This document shows positions 1 through 8,734 of a stretch of 64,000 nucleotides of DNA, piece by piece; the stretch's first letter is position 1; every line of letters begins with the position of its first letter. The DNA comes from Moraxella catarrhalis (GTDB lineage Bacteria; Pseudomonadota; Gammaproteobacteria; Pseudomonadales; Moraxellaceae). The translations under genes were made by a program, and so were the position numbers. The notes beneath the pieces were generated by a model. That model was not told the origin of the DNA. It saw only the letters and a program-made list of their open reading frames with translations, and did not search any database. The stretch lies in assembly GCF_001656295.1 (NCBI RefSeq), contig NZ_LXHE01000014.1, positions 1 through 64,000 of the forward strand. Reading direction: 5' to 3'.

Positions 1-1
1 C

Positions 2-1339
2 ATCAAAACCGATACCGAATCTACGCAGCACTGGGGACGCGATTGGACAGTACACTTTAGCACCGATTGCCAGGCGGTGCTATTTCCAAAGAGTACCGAA
101 GAGGTGGCAACCATTGTCCGATTGGCTAATGAGCATGGCACGCCCCTGGTCCCTAGCGGTGGTCGCACAGGTCTGTCGGCTGCGGCGGTGGCATCAAAAG
201 GTGAAGTGGTGGTTAGTTTTGATAAGATGAATCACATTGGGCAGTTTTATGATGCCGATCGTATGGTAGAAGTCGAAGCAGGTGTCGTGACCAAGGCTTT
301 GCAAGAGTTTGCCGCAAGTAAAGATCTGTACTATGCGGTGGATTTTGCGTCATCTGGCTCAAGTCAAATTGGCGGCAATATTGGCACCAATGCTGGCGGC
401 ATCAAAGTCATTCGCTATGGCATGACGCGCAATCAAATTTTGGGCTTGACCGTCGTCACTGGCAAGGGTGATATTTTAGAATTAAACGGCGGTATGCTTA
501 AAAACGCCACAGGCTATGATCTTCGCCATCTGTTCATCGGTGCCGAAGGGACGCTCGGCTTTGTCACCAAAGCTTTGATCAAGCTTGAAAAACAGCCAGT
601 AAACTTGACCGCCATGGTGCTGGGCGTGCCTGAGTTTAATAGCGTTGTGGCGCTGCTGGATCGTTTTGGGAAGGCGCTGAGCTTAACCGCTTTTGAATTT
701 TTTGATCAAATTGCCGTTGATAAAGTCATCGCAGCAGGTCACACCAAAGCACCTTTTGACAGCCAAGCACCCTTTTATGTATTGCTAGAATTTGAAGCGA
801 TGACAGAAGAAGTGCTGGATTTGGCGATGAGCGTATTTGAGCAATGCGCCGAAGATGGCTTGATCATTGATGGCGTGATGAGCCAAAGTGTCGGTCAGCT
901 TCAGGAGCTTTGGAAATTGCGTGAAAGCATTTCTGAAACCATTTCAGTGTTCACCCCTTATAAAAATGATGTGTCAGTACTGATCAGCCATTTGGCAAAC
1001 TTCATCAGTGATATCGAACAGATCGTCAAAGACAATTATCCAGATTTTGAGATCTGCTGGTTTGGACACATTGGTGATGGGAATCTGCATTTAAATATCC
1101 TAAAGCCTGCCAATTTAAGCAAAGATGAGTTCTTTGAAAAATGTCAAACGGTCAATACCTATGTGTTTGATACCGTCAAAAAATACAAAGGTTCCATCTC
1201 GGCTGAACATGGTGTGGGCATGACCAAAAAACCTTATCTGACCTACACACGCACCCAGACTGAGATTGACTATATGAAAGCCATCAAAGCCGTCTTTGAC
1301 CCCAATGGCATCATCAATCCTGGGAAGATTTTTGATTGA
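2..1339 (+). CDS. FAD-linked oxidase of the GlcD / D-2-hydroxyacid dehydrogenase family, 5' end outside window
   Basis: Flavin-dependent dehydrogenase that oxidises a D-2-hydroxyacid (D-lactate, glycolate or D-2-hydroxyglutarate type). The reading frame is open from base 2, so the start lies outside the window; a GTG at 77 is internal. The N-terminal part has the PCMH-type FAD-binding signature (PSGGRTGLSAAAV, then GGNIGTNAGG). The C-terminal FAD-oxidase domain shows GHIGDGNLHLN, the AEHGVGMTKK segment and the closing FDPNGIINPGKIF, all typical of this family. The exact substrate cannot be told from sequence. It stands alone, followed by about 350 bases without a gene and then the prophage. 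Confidence 0.9.
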   Translation: MKTDTESTQHWGRDWTVHFSTDCQAVLFPKSTEEVATIVRLANEHGTPLVPSGGRTGLSAAAVASKGEVVVSFDKMNHIGQFYDADRMVEVEAGVVTKALQEFAASKDLYYAVDFASSGSSQIGGNIGTNAGGIKVIRYGMTRNQILGLTVVTGKGDILELNGGMLKNATGYDLRHLFIGAEGTLGFVTKALIKLEKQPVNLTAMVLGVPEFNSVVALLDRFGKALSLTAFEFFDQIAVDKVIAAGHTKAPFDSQAPFYVLLEFEAMTEEVLDLAMSVFEQCAEDGLIIDGVMSQSVGQLQELWKLRESISETISVFTPYKNDVSVLISHLANFISDIEQIVKDNYPDFEICWFGHIGDGNLHLNILKPANLSKDEFFEKCQTVNTYVFDTVKKYKGSISAEHGVGMTKKPYLTYTRTQTEIDYMKAIKAVFDPNGIINPGKIFD

Positions 1340-1687
1340 GTTAATATCCTACTCATGTCAGATTGGGGAAATAGGTAAAACAGCTATAACCACCTATAAA
1401 CCAAAAAATTTATCAAATGATTGTATGTCGTCATTCACGCCGATAAGATACACTTAATATCAATTGCAATGGTTTCTATGCTATCTTTGAATAAGAAATT
1501 CAAGACATTCAATATAGCCAGAAGTAATTATAATATAGCAAAAAAATTAAGTTAGGTGAAAACTATATATCGAATAAAATAGCATAAACATTCATTCTGT
1601 GTGTGAAAAATTAGGTAATGAAAAAACCCTAAGCCTTTGATTTGCTTAGGGTTTATGTTAATGTGTGGTTATGCTTGGTAATAGGTA
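1340..1687. other. Non-coding chromosomal stretch left of the prophage
   Basis: AT-rich sequence between the oxidase gene and the left attachment site. I see no convincing gene. The only clear element is the hairpin at 1624-1654, listed separately. Before integration this stretch would have been directly downstream of ssrA, which now lies 35 kb away at 36722-37080. Confidence 0.6.
1621..1654 (-). terminator. Leftward rho-independent terminator, probably the displaced ssrA terminator
   Basis: Ten-base arms AAACCCTAAG (1624-1633) and CTTAGGGTTT (1645-1654) form a hairpin. On the minus strand it is followed by a run of six T. It lies just left of the att core, so in the uninfected chromosome it would follow the 3' end of ssrA. 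It can now stop leftward transcription leaving the portal operon. Confidence 0.75.
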
Positions 1688-1706
1688 TGGTGGAGATGGC
1701 GGGAGT
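1688..1706. repeat. attL: attL, 19-bp direct repeat of the ssrA 3' end
   Basis: These 19 bases (TGGTGGAGATGGCGGGAGT) are identical to 36722-36740, the 3' end of ssrA read on the opposite strand. The match stops at both ends. It marks the left end of the prophage; the integrase gene lies next to the other copy. Integration into ssrA 3' ends is common for tyrosine-integrase elements. Confidence 0.9.
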
Positions 1707-1767
1707 TTAAGTAATCTTTTAACACATTGATTTTTAATAAAATATTTCTAAATTCAAGAAATAAATG

Positions 1768-1783
1768 TACCGAAAATGTAACT
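1768..1783. repeat. Possible integrase arm site, left
   Basis: GTACCGAAAATGTAAC at 1768-1783 matches GTACCAAAAATGTAAC at 36560-36575 in 15 of 16 bases. Each copy lies within about 200 bases of one prophage end. This is what arm-type integrase or excisionase sites would look like; the role is inferred from position only. Confidence 0.4.
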
Positions 1784-1817
1784 AATTATCATAGATCGCG
1801 GTACAAGATCAGTCTGT

Positions 1818-2813
1818 TTAACCACTGTGCTCGAGAAGATCATAATCTTTAAAGCGCACCAACTCTTCGCCTGTCAGTTCGTTTAGTGCAGATATTCTAC
1901 GCTGCATCGGCAATATCTCATTATACCAAAACATCTCTGAGGCGTCCTTAATCGAACCAAATCCACCACTATTGACGGGTACAATCCCCATCAGCTGGGG
2001 CGGAATGCGCAAGCTGCTTAACACATCATCACGTGTTATATTCTTGATTGTGCCAAAATCATCTTTGGCAGCAATCTCAGAGACAGGGATAATCTGAATG
2101 CCATCTTTTTTACCGTTAGGACTGTAAAAGAATAAATTGCGAAAATTGCCTGGCCCTTTGGATTCTTTGAGTGCCTTGCGTAGTGCATCGATGTCGTTTG
2201 GATCGTTGGCAGGATCATTCACATATAAGATAAAACCTGCATGACTACCATTGTTGTAGTATTTGCGTCGAAATAAAGTTGCTGATTCATTTAGCCATGC
2301 GCTTTGCAAGGTCGCAAAGTACTCAGGTGCGCCATATACTTCTTGGTTTATGTCGCATTCTTTGACATGATGCACACGGTTTTTAAATTTGTACTCATTT
2401 TTGCCAAGTTCGTCATTGTAGAGCATCCAAAACTCACCGTCACGACCACGGCGCGTATATTTTGCAAGTGCTGGACGGTATTCTATGACACCACCACCGA
2501 CGCTGCGAATCTCTTCAAGATAGGCATTACCACACCATGTAAAATCAAGCGCAATTTGTTCGAATGACTTGCGACTCAAGCGTTTTGATGGGATAAATAA
2601 ATTCGCTAAAAAATTGCGCTTAAAAACAATCCCGCTTGACAGATACGGCATTGACTTGTAACAGCGCGAGAGCGCATGCAGATTCGTCGGCGGCTCATAC
2701 CATCTACCATTATAATAACATTCTACATAGTCGAAAATCTCACGCCCTGAGAGTGGCTCAGGGTCGCCAAAAGTAAATGCTTGGGCGTGTGGGGTGATTG
2801 TCATATTCATCAT
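1818..2813 (-). CDS. Q: Phage portal protein (P2 gpQ family)
   Basis: Portal protein, which forms the dodecameric ring at the capsid vertex for DNA entry and exit. The product is 331 aa, close to P2 gpQ (344 aa), and belongs to the PBSX/P2 portal family. Recognisable segments are the N-terminal FGDPEP and PLSGREIFDYVECY, PPTNLHALSRCYKSMPYLSS, and the C-terminal LRIPPQLMGIVPVNSGGFG. It is the distal gene of the leftward terminase-portal operon, which probably starts at the palindromic late promoter near 4768. A small broken reading frame lies between it and the terminase gene. Confidence 0.93.
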   Translation of the reverse strand: MMNMTITPHAQAFTFGDPEPLSGREIFDYVECYYNGRWYEPPTNLHALSRCYKSMPYLSSGIVFKRNFLANLFIPSKRLSRKSFEQIALDFTWCGNAYLEEIRSVGGGVIEYRPALAKYTRRGRDGEFWMLYNDELGKNEYKFKNRVHHVKECDINQEVYGAPEYFATLQSAWLNESATLFRRKYYNNGSHAGFILYVNDPANDPNDIDALRKALKESKGPGNFRNLFFYSPNGKKDGIQIIPVSEIAAKDDFGTIKNITRDDVLSSLRIPPQLMGIVPVNSGGFGSIKDASEMFWYNEILPMQRRISALNELTGEELVRFKDYDLLEHSG

Positions 2814-2815
2814 TC

Positions 2816-2929
2816 CTATGCTAAATTCTTAATAATCTCTCGTTCGCGCTCGGACAGCTGCCATTCAATAATATCTATTTTATCTATTTGAGCTTGTTTG
2901 GCTTTGGTTTATTGTTGGCTTGTTTTCAT
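2816..2929 (-). pseudogene. Small gene between terminase and portal, interrupted by an in-frame TAA
   Basis: An ATG at 2929 overlaps the terminase stop as TGATG, the usual sign of coupled translation. The frame reads MKTSQQ, then a TAA at codon 7, then a further 30 codons (TKAKQAQIDKI... ending EREREIIKNLA) to a TAG just before the portal gene. The tail is charged, helical and protein-like. A single CAA-to-TAA change would explain it. No good restart codon follows the stop. The function is unknown. Confidence 0.5.
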
Positions 2930-4692
2930 CAGCTTATCTCCATAAATCCGGTGTTGTTCGTTGTTTGGCCAGCAAGCGGCTCATGGTGCAGTGCGTGCAT
3001 CAGCGCCCAAGCTAGGTCAGCATGTCCGATATCTTCTGAACGTGCAGACACAAAAGTCATCTGTCTTTGGCTGGCGGTTAATGTTTTTTTGATACTCATC
3101 AGGCTTTGGGCGAGGTCTGTATGACCTGCGTCAAACTCAAGTCGCCCATTTTTGACCACATCCCACGCCTTGAGCACTAACTGTGTCTTGACCTCGGGCG
3201 AATAGTTAAAAGTGGTCAGCGCTGGGTAGAACTCTCGTACGAGCTGCGCGACACCTGTTCCCATCCCAGTGCTGTCAATACCAATATAAGCAACATTGTA
3301 GCGATGGGTGACGCCTTGGATGACTGCAGCTTGGGCTGCGAAGTCCATGCCCTTAAATTGTTGGCGCTCAAGCACTCGAAACTTGCCATTTACCACCGCT
3401 GGCGGTGCAACGACCACAAGCCCTGCACTATCCCCTGATTCTGCAGGATCATAGCCAACCCATACAGGTTTATTGCCAAATGGGCGTGCATGCAGAGGCT
3501 TGAAATCTTCGCTCCACATCTCCCAGCTATCGACCATACATGGCTGCAACATGTTTAGCGGAAATACGCTTTCACCGTCATCAACGAATTCACACATCAA
3601 AAGATTGGCAAAATCCGCCGCTGAGTATTCAAACTTCAGCTCGTCAATGTCAAATAAATCACAGCCACCATTTTGAGCATCCATGATGGTGACAATCTGA
3701 CGCCATAGCTTGTCTTCACAGTGCTTGCCATTCTTGAGTGCGTCATGACTAATGTCAATTTTTAGGTGCTTTTCTTTTGGCTTACCCTTGTTAAACCTTG
3801 AACCCGTCCAGAATGTATAAGCTTCGTGCGTGATGGTTGAAGGTGTAGAAAAATAAGTTTTGCGCCATTTTTTGTGCATCGCCATACCTGATGCCACTTT
3901 GTTCAGCTCATTAAAGCCATACACCCAGAAGAATTCATCAAAATAGAAATTGCCGTGATGACCCTGTGCCGTGCGCGCGTTCGTGCCTAAGAATGTCAAA
4001 CTTGCGCCATTGGATAGTACGATTGGATCACCTGAGAGCTCTACCCCACAGGCTTCGTGAGCAAACTGCTTGATATATTCTTTGAAAATGTGCGCTTGGG
4101 CTTTTGACGCTGATAAAAATATCTGATTGCGTCCCGTCGTGACAGCATCGATCAATGCCTCACGAGCAAAATACCACGTCGCCCCAATCTGACGAGACTT
4201 GAGAATGACGCGCGTGCGTTCGCCGCCCGCCTGATACCAAGTTCGCTGATAATCAAATAATGATTCTTCAAAGGCGATAATAAGCTTCTCTACTGCTTCG
4301 TCATCGAAGGTGTTCGCCTTACGTTTTTTTGCCTTGCCACGCTCTGATAGCTTGGGGTTGAGATCTGCCTCATTGCCATCGGCTCGATAACGCTCTAGGC
4401 GTGCAAATTCTTTATAATTTTTGAATAACTCGGCAAGCTCTTTATAGTCGCCTGACGTCTTTTTTTCTTTCATAATCAGGGTCATCAAACGCATCTGTAA
4501 CGCCTGTTCGACGCGGTTCGTGCCATGAATTTCGTCCCACTTATCGCGGTGCTTCCAGCTTGCGATGGTGTTCTCATTCTCACCAATGGCGGCGGCTATG
4601 TCTGCGTTGCGCCAACCCATCCACCCTAAGAATTTGGCTTTTAGGCGGTTATCAAGTATCAGCTCAAGATTAGCAACATCAGACATTGGCAT
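2929..4692 (-). CDS. P: Terminase large (ATPase) subunit, P2 gpP family
   Basis: Motor and nuclease that packages DNA into the procapsid. At 587 aa it almost equals P2 gpP (590 aa). Order of parts: N-terminal helix-turn-helix (LGWMGWRNADIAAAIGENE), a long helical linker, an ATPase domain with Walker-A-like KSRQIGATW and Walker-B-like FYFDEFF, and a C-terminal RNase-H-like nuclease starting at GYDPAESGDSAG. It is the first gene of the leftward operon, divergent from the scaffold gene, with the shared palindrome at 4756-4780 between them. Confidence 0.95.
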   Translation of the reverse strand: MPMSDVANLELILDNRLKAKFLGWMGWRNADIAAAIGENENTIASWKHRDKWDEIHGTNRVEQALQMRLMTLIMKEKKTSGDYKELAELFKNYKEFARLERYRADGNEADLNPKLSERGKAKKRKANTFDDEAVEKLIIAFEESLFDYQRTWYQAGGERTRVILKSRQIGATWYFAREALIDAVTTGRNQIFLSASKAQAHIFKEYIKQFAHEACGVELSGDPIVLSNGASLTFLGTNARTAQGHHGNFYFDEFFWVYGFNELNKVASGMAMHKKWRKTYFSTPSTITHEAYTFWTGSRFNKGKPKEKHLKIDISHDALKNGKHCEDKLWRQIVTIMDAQNGGCDLFDIDELKFEYSAADFANLLMCEFVDDGESVFPLNMLQPCMVDSWEMWSEDFKPLHARPFGNKPVWVGYDPAESGDSAGLVVVAPPAVVNGKFRVLERQQFKGMDFAAQAAVIQGVTHRYNVAYIGIDSTGMGTGVAQLVREFYPALTTFNYSPEVKTQLVLKAWDVVKNGRLEFDAGHTDLAQSLMSIKKTLTASQRQMTFVSARSEDIGHADLAWALMHALHHEPLAGQTTNNTGFMEIS

Positions 4693-4718
4693 AAGAAAAA
4701 TTTATCAAAATATACTGC

Positions 4719-4724
4719 ATTATG
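4719..4724 (-). promoter_or_regulatory. Candidate -10 of the leftward terminase/portal promoter
   Basis: CATAAT is read on the minus strand about 45-50 bases from the centre of the palindrome at 4756-4780, which would put that palindrome near -55, the position known for P2 Ogr sites. There is no good -35, as expected for an activator-dependent late promoter. Confidence 0.45.
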
Positions 4725-4755
4725 CCAAAGCCTATCGTTAGCTTGGCGCTTACAT

Positions 4756-4780
4756 TGTTGTAAGAGCAGGTCTTACAACA
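4756..4780. promoter_or_regulatory. Late-gene activator palindrome serving divergent P and O promoters
   Basis: Perfect 10-bp inverted arms TGTTGTAAGA and TCTTACAACA are separated by GCAGG. The centre lies 76-78 bases from both flanking start codons. A near copy is at 16902-16926 between V and FI. P2 Ogr/Delta activators bind dyads with TGT...ACA ends near -55, and this prophage has an Ogr-type gene at 25539, so this is probably its binding site. Confidence 0.75.
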
Positions 4781-4845
4781 TGACGCTATTGTCGCAGAGG
4801 ATAATCAAGGGGTAAATTAAGCCAAACCCTGCAATTGGAGATATT

Positions 4846-5676
4846 ATGAAATGGTATAGAGTGGCCGTCGCCGGCCAAACGACCGATGGGCGTGAGATCG
4901 CCGCCGAGTGGATTGAACAGATGGCGGCAAGCTATGATCCGAATGTCTATGGCGCACGTATTAATGTCGAGCATTTTCGTGGCTTTATGCCAGACGGTGA
5001 TTTTGGTGCTTATGGCGATGTGCTGGCGCTCAAAGCTGAAACGATTAAAGTCGGTAATGAAGATAAATTAGCACTATTTGCTCAAATCCTTCCAAATGAC
5101 AAGCTCAAAGAATTAAACGCCAAAAATCAAAAAATCTACACATCAGTGGAGATTGATACAAACTTTGCTAAGACTGGCAAAGCATACTTGGTGGGCTTGG
5201 CAGTCACGGACAGCCCCGCAAGCCTAGGTACCGAGATGCTTAAGTTCGCTGCAAATGCGCAAGTCAATCCGCTGGCACATAAGAAACAGTCAGCAGACAA
5301 CTTATTCACCGCTGCCATCGACATTGAATTTGATTTTTCAGAGCGTAATGCAAGTCTGGCTGACAGCATCGTTGCCAAGCTCAAAGAATTCTTCAGTGAA
5401 AAAGAGCAGGTAACACCACCTGAAGACACACAAGTGGACACCGAAGATACAGAAAGCGAAGCGCAGGCACACTTTGACAACATTGAAGCGACCGCCACCG
5501 CAGTTGCCGCTGTGATGTATGAGATGCAGGCAGATTATCGTGCGGATGTTGAGCGTCAATTTGCCACACTGACATCTCAGATCGAGAAGCTAAACGCGCA
5601 GTTGGATATTATCCCACAGCACCCTGCCCGACCTGATGCGGTATCTACTGAAAACACCATGATTATTGATTGCTAA
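4846..5676 (+). CDS. O: Capsid scaffold and maturation protease, P2 gpO family
   Basis: Scaffold with an N-terminal serine protease that cleaves the capsid protein and itself. The product is 276 aa (P2 gpO 284 aa). A candidate catalytic triad D14, H43 (NVEHFRG) and S100 (IYTSVEID) has the same spacing as D19, H48 and S107 of P2. The C-terminal half is an acidic helical scaffold region. A good ribosome site (GGAG) precedes the ATG at 4846. It is first in the rightward head operon. Confidence 0.92.
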   Translation: MKWYRVAVAGQTTDGREIAAEWIEQMAASYDPNVYGARINVEHFRGFMPDGDFGAYGDVLALKAETIKVGNEDKLALFAQILPNDKLKELNAKNQKIYTSVEIDTNFAKTGKAYLVGLAVTDSPASLGTEMLKFAANAQVNPLAHKKQSADNLFTAAIDIEFDFSERNASLADSIVAKLKEFFSEKEQVTPPEDTQVDTEDTESEAQAHFDNIEATATAVAAVMYEMQADYRADVERQFATLTSQIEKLNAQLDIIPQHPARPDAVSTENTMIIDC

Positions 5677-5687
5677 GGAGCAATAAG

Positions 5688-6695
5688 ATGCAAAATACTA
5701 CACGTGAAATTTTCAATGCCGCTATGAGTCAGCTGGCTGCGATTAATAAAGTGGCAACCGTCAGTCAACAGTTCACCGTCGAACCCTCTGTGCAGCAGAC
5801 TTTAGAGACCAAGATTCAGCAATCCAGCGAGTTTTTGTCAAAAATCAACATCTATCTGGTGCGAGATATGAAAGGCAAGGCGGTAGGTATGGGCATTGCG
5901 CGCCCTATCGCATCGCGCACAAATACGGACTCTGAAGAGCGCACACCGACTGACCCAACAGCACTAGATGAGCGTCAATACGAATGTCATAAGACAGACT
6001 TTGACACCGCCATCAAGTACGCAAAGCTTGACCAATGGGCAAAATTCCCCTACTTCTATAACCGCTTTCGTAATACGATCATTCATCGCCAAGCGCTTGA
6101 TCGCATCATGATCGGCTTTAATGGTAAATCTGTCGCTTCCAAAACCAACTTAGACAGCAATCCGAAGCTTCAGGATGTCAACAAAGGCTGGTTACAAAAG
6201 CAGCGTGAAGAAAATAGCGCCCGCGTACTAAAAGAAGGTAGCGAATCTGGCAAAATCAGAATCGGCAATGGTGGCGACTATCACAATCTGGATGCGCTGG
6301 TTATGAATTTGGTTGATGAGATGATTGATGAAGTCCACCAGTCAAACCCTGACTTGGTTGTCATGACAGGTCGCAAGATGGCGGCGGATAAATATTTTCC
6401 GCTAGTAAATAAGGAGCAGCCAAACTCTGAAGCATTGGCGGCTGATCTCATTATCAGTCAAAAACGCATGGGCAATCTACCTGTGTATACCGTACCATTC
6501 ATGCCAGACGGTGTGATTCTTGTCACCACTTTTGACAACCTGTCAATCTACGTACAAGAAGGCGCACGTCGCCGCACTGTAATTGACAATCCACGCCGCG
6601 ATCAAATTGAGAATTTTGAGAGCAGCAATGAAGGATACTTTATCGAGGACCTAGGTCTGTGTGCGATGGCTGAGAACATTGAGCTGGTCGCATAA
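5688..6695 (+). CDS. N: Major capsid protein, P2 gpN family
   Basis: Main shell protein, 335 aa (P2 gpN 357 aa). I chose the ATG at 5688 because AAGGAG lies eight bases before it; the frame is open a few codons further upstream but without a ribosome site. Family-like parts include QQFTVEPSVQQTLE near the N terminus, the RPIASRTNTD segment, FNGKSVA, and the C-terminal YFIEDLGLCAMAENIELV. It follows the scaffold gene, as in P2. Confidence 0.95.
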   Translation: MQNTTREIFNAAMSQLAAINKVATVSQQFTVEPSVQQTLETKIQQSSEFLSKINIYLVRDMKGKAVGMGIARPIASRTNTDSEERTPTDPTALDERQYECHKTDFDTAIKYAKLDQWAKFPYFYNRFRNTIIHRQALDRIMIGFNGKSVASKTNLDSNPKLQDVNKGWLQKQREENSARVLKEGSESGKIRIGNGGDYHNLDALVMNLVDEMIDEVHQSNPDLVVMTGRKMAADKYFPLVNKEQPNSEALAADLIISQKRMGNLPVYTVPFMPDGVILVTTFDNLSIYVQEGARRRTVIDNPRRDQIENFESSNEGYFIEDLGLCAMAENIELVA

Positions 6696-6706
6696 GGAGG
6701 TTGCTG

Positions 6707-7384
6707 ATGAATTTGGCCCGTGCGCACTTTCTTAAGCATGCCGCTACTCAAGCCGCTACCAAAGCGGCTGAGTATGGCGAGATGCAACACGCCACTGTCT
6801 ATGAGCTGATGCTCAGACAGCTGGCAAATGATAAGCACAGACTCAAACAAGTACAAAGCACTGAGCTAAAAATCGCGCTCAAATCACAGATTATCGCTGA
6901 CTATCTGAGTTATGCTCAAGGTGTCGTAGCGTCTGATTCTGGCGTGCAAGATGAGGTATTGATGTATACGCTGGTATGGCTGATTGACCTGCGTCAGTAC
7001 AGCGACGCCCTGCCAATTGCATACTATGCCATCAAACACAATTTGATCATGCCTGATGCATTCAAGCGTACAATAACGACGCTGATTGTAGAAGAAATCG
7101 CAGACAATGAGCTGAAACTTATCAAAAGCGGTCAGCCTGTCGACATTCAGACACTAGAGAGTCTGCATGAGTTTATCTCAGGTACAGATGCCGTCATTGA
7201 TATGCCTGATCCAGTTCGTGCCAAACTTTATTTAGCCATCGGTAAGCACTATCTTGCGCGCGCCAAAGACGGTGATGCCGTCTCTGCATCCTCTGCGGTC
7301 GATGCATTAAGCCTAGCGCTATCATACGATGACCGATGTGGTGGCAAAGCAGACCTAGCAGCCGCCAAGAAATTAGCCGCCTAG
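6707..7384 (+). CDS. M: Terminase small/endonuclease subunit, P2 gpM family
   Basis: Partner of gpP that recognises and cuts cos DNA. The product is 225 aa from the ATG at 6707, which has AAGGAGG six bases upstream; an in-frame TTG at 6701 abuts the ribosome site and is unlikely. The mostly helical sequence (LARAHFLKHAATQAAT at the N terminus, DALPIAYYAIKHNLIMPD in the middle) and its place directly after the capsid gene match gpM. Confidence 0.9.
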   Translation: MNLARAHFLKHAATQAATKAAEYGEMQHATVYELMLRQLANDKHRLKQVQSTELKIALKSQIIADYLSYAQGVVASDSGVQDEVLMYTLVWLIDLRQYSDALPIAYYAIKHNLIMPDAFKRTITTLIVEEIADNELKLIKSGQPVDIQTLESLHEFISGTDAVIDMPDPVRAKLYLAIGKHYLARAKDGDAVSASSAVDALSLALSYDDRCGGKADLAAAKKLAA

Positions 7385-7496
7385 CGGCACTAGCGTGCCT
7401 CGCACCACACGGGTCTGCTGATGGTTTGATTTATGATTTATCAATAGATCACTGCCTGTCAGCCGTTCCCGTGTTTTTTATTTTATGGGGTGAGAT

Positions 7497-7910
7497 ATGA
7501 GCCTAATTGCCAATGGCAAGATTGAAAATACAACGGTGGTTATTGCTGATAAGCTTTTTCCACCTTTAAGCGTCAAGCGTGTGCGTGATTTTCTGCGTAC
7601 AGACAGCTCTGTGACAGATACTCGACTGATGCAACTCATTGGCGAAGAGCTGCTTGATGTGCAGCATATTCTTTTATCACGACTCGATAAGTTTACACTA
7701 AGCGAAGCGCAGGAGGTTTGGTACTTCTCAGCAGTGGCCAATGGCGTCGGTGCCAAGGTCTGCGAGATATACCGCAACTATGATAGCACAAACAAAGGCG
7801 ATGCCAGAGCGCGCGATATGAGCGCAACGATTGATGAATATCGCCGAAACAAACAGTGGGCACTATCTAAGCTGATTGGCCGTAACCAGACTGTGGCGGA
7901 GCTTATCTGA
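7497..7910 (+). CDS. L: Head completion/stabilisation protein, P2 gpL family
   Basis: Closes the head after packaging. The product is 137 aa, a little shorter than P2 gpL (169 aa). The segment FPPLSVKRVRDFLRTDSSVTDTRL and later KGDARARDMSATIDEYRRNKQWA are typical. A gap of about 110 bases separates it from M. The next gene starts in its stop codon (TGATG). Confidence 0.88.
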   Translation: MSLIANGKIENTTVVIADKLFPPLSVKRVRDFLRTDSSVTDTRLMQLIGEELLDVQHILLSRLDKFTLSEAQEVWYFSAVANGVGAKVCEIYRNYDSTNKGDARARDMSATIDEYRRNKQWALSKLIGRNQTVAELI

Positions 7911-8116
7911 TGCAACGCGTGATATATAGCAGGCTTCATGACAGCATCGATGCAATCAGCTACCGCTATTATGGCTCATCACGAGTAGAGTTAATACTGT
8001 CAGCCAATCCACGCATTCATGAACATGGTGCGATATTACCTATTGGCACGCCAGTCATCATACCACCGATGATTGTTGATGCGCCAAAAAAACAAACAAT
8101 TCAATTATGGGATTAA
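7910..8116 (+). CDS. X: Tail protein X (LysM-like), P2 gpX family
   Basis: Small tail protein of 68 aa, the same size as P2 gpX (67 aa). The fold resembles a LysM module: HDSIDAISYRYYGSS, then VELILSANPRI, then LPIGTPVIIP. The start overlaps the stop of L. In P2-type phages it always lies between the head completion and lysis genes. Confidence 0.9.
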   Translation: MQRVIYSRLHDSIDAISYRYYGSSRVELILSANPRIHEHGAILPIGTPVIIPPMIVDAPKKQTIQLWD

Positions 8117-8126
8117 GGAGACAACG

Positions 8127-8480
8127 ATGGCCGAACCATCTACTACGAGCGCAGCAAGCGTCGCTGCCATCATGAGCGCAACAGCATTTTTGCCGTTTGT
8201 GAATGGTGATGCGCTCTTAGGCTCTGTGCTTGGTGCGGCATTATTCGCCACCACCAAGAAAGACCTAAAACCGCTATCACGCCTTGGCACACTATTACTA
8301 TCCACAGGGTGCGGCTACTATATTGGACCTGAAGTGATTGAGCATAGCTTTATTGATGGGGAGGCGTTGGCGTCAATGGTGGCTGCAATGTTTAGCTTAC
8401 CAATTTCACTAAAGATGATGGGGTGGGTCGAGGTTGCTGCGCTGACTGACATCATCAAACGACTAAAAGGAGGGATGTGA
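8127..8480 (+). CDS. Putative holin (P2 gpY position)
   Basis: Small hydrophobic protein of 117 aa. The ATG at 8127 follows AAGGAG at good spacing; an upstream in-frame ATG would overlap gene X deeply and is less likely. Three hydrophobic segments are visible: about 10-40, 50-72 and 80-105. It resembles putative holins of P2-like phages of related bacteria, but the family match is from memory. Its stop overlaps the next membrane gene. Confidence 0.65.
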   Translation: MAEPSTTSAASVAAIMSATAFLPFVNGDALLGSVLGAALFATTKKDLKPLSRLGTLLLSTGCGYYIGPEVIEHSFIDGEALASMVAAMFSLPISLKMMGWVEVAALTDIIKRLKGGM

Positions 8481-8734
8481 TGTTTGAATTTATCGCCATT
8501 TTGTTAAATGTCGCTATCGGTGCGCGCTTGACTTGGTTTGAACGCGGTGAGAAGCGTCACAGTCGGCGTCATGCGCTGCTTGCGGCGCTGATGATTGCTG
8601 CAAGCCTTGCACACGCAGTATATATTGGCTTTATTTCGCATTCTGTCACCTTATTTGAGTTGGTTTTTTCAGCCATTTTTGCTTATTTAGTATGGCAGTC
8701 TAAAGGTAATGTGGCACGACTTTGGGAGGTATAA
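8477..8734 (+). CDS. Phage holin, superfamily III type
   Basis: Membrane protein of 85 aa with three likely transmembrane helices (3-20, 33-53, 58-76) separated by a basic loop (ERGEKRHSRRH). Size, layout and place immediately before the endolysin fit a superfamily III holin. Together with the previous gene this makes two holin-like proteins. One may act as holin and the other as antiholin, which cannot be decided from sequence. Confidence 0.7.
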   Translation: MMFEFIAILLNVAIGARLTWFERGEKRHSRRHALLAALMIAASLAHAVYIGFISHSVTLFELVFSAIFAYLVWQSKGNVARLWEV

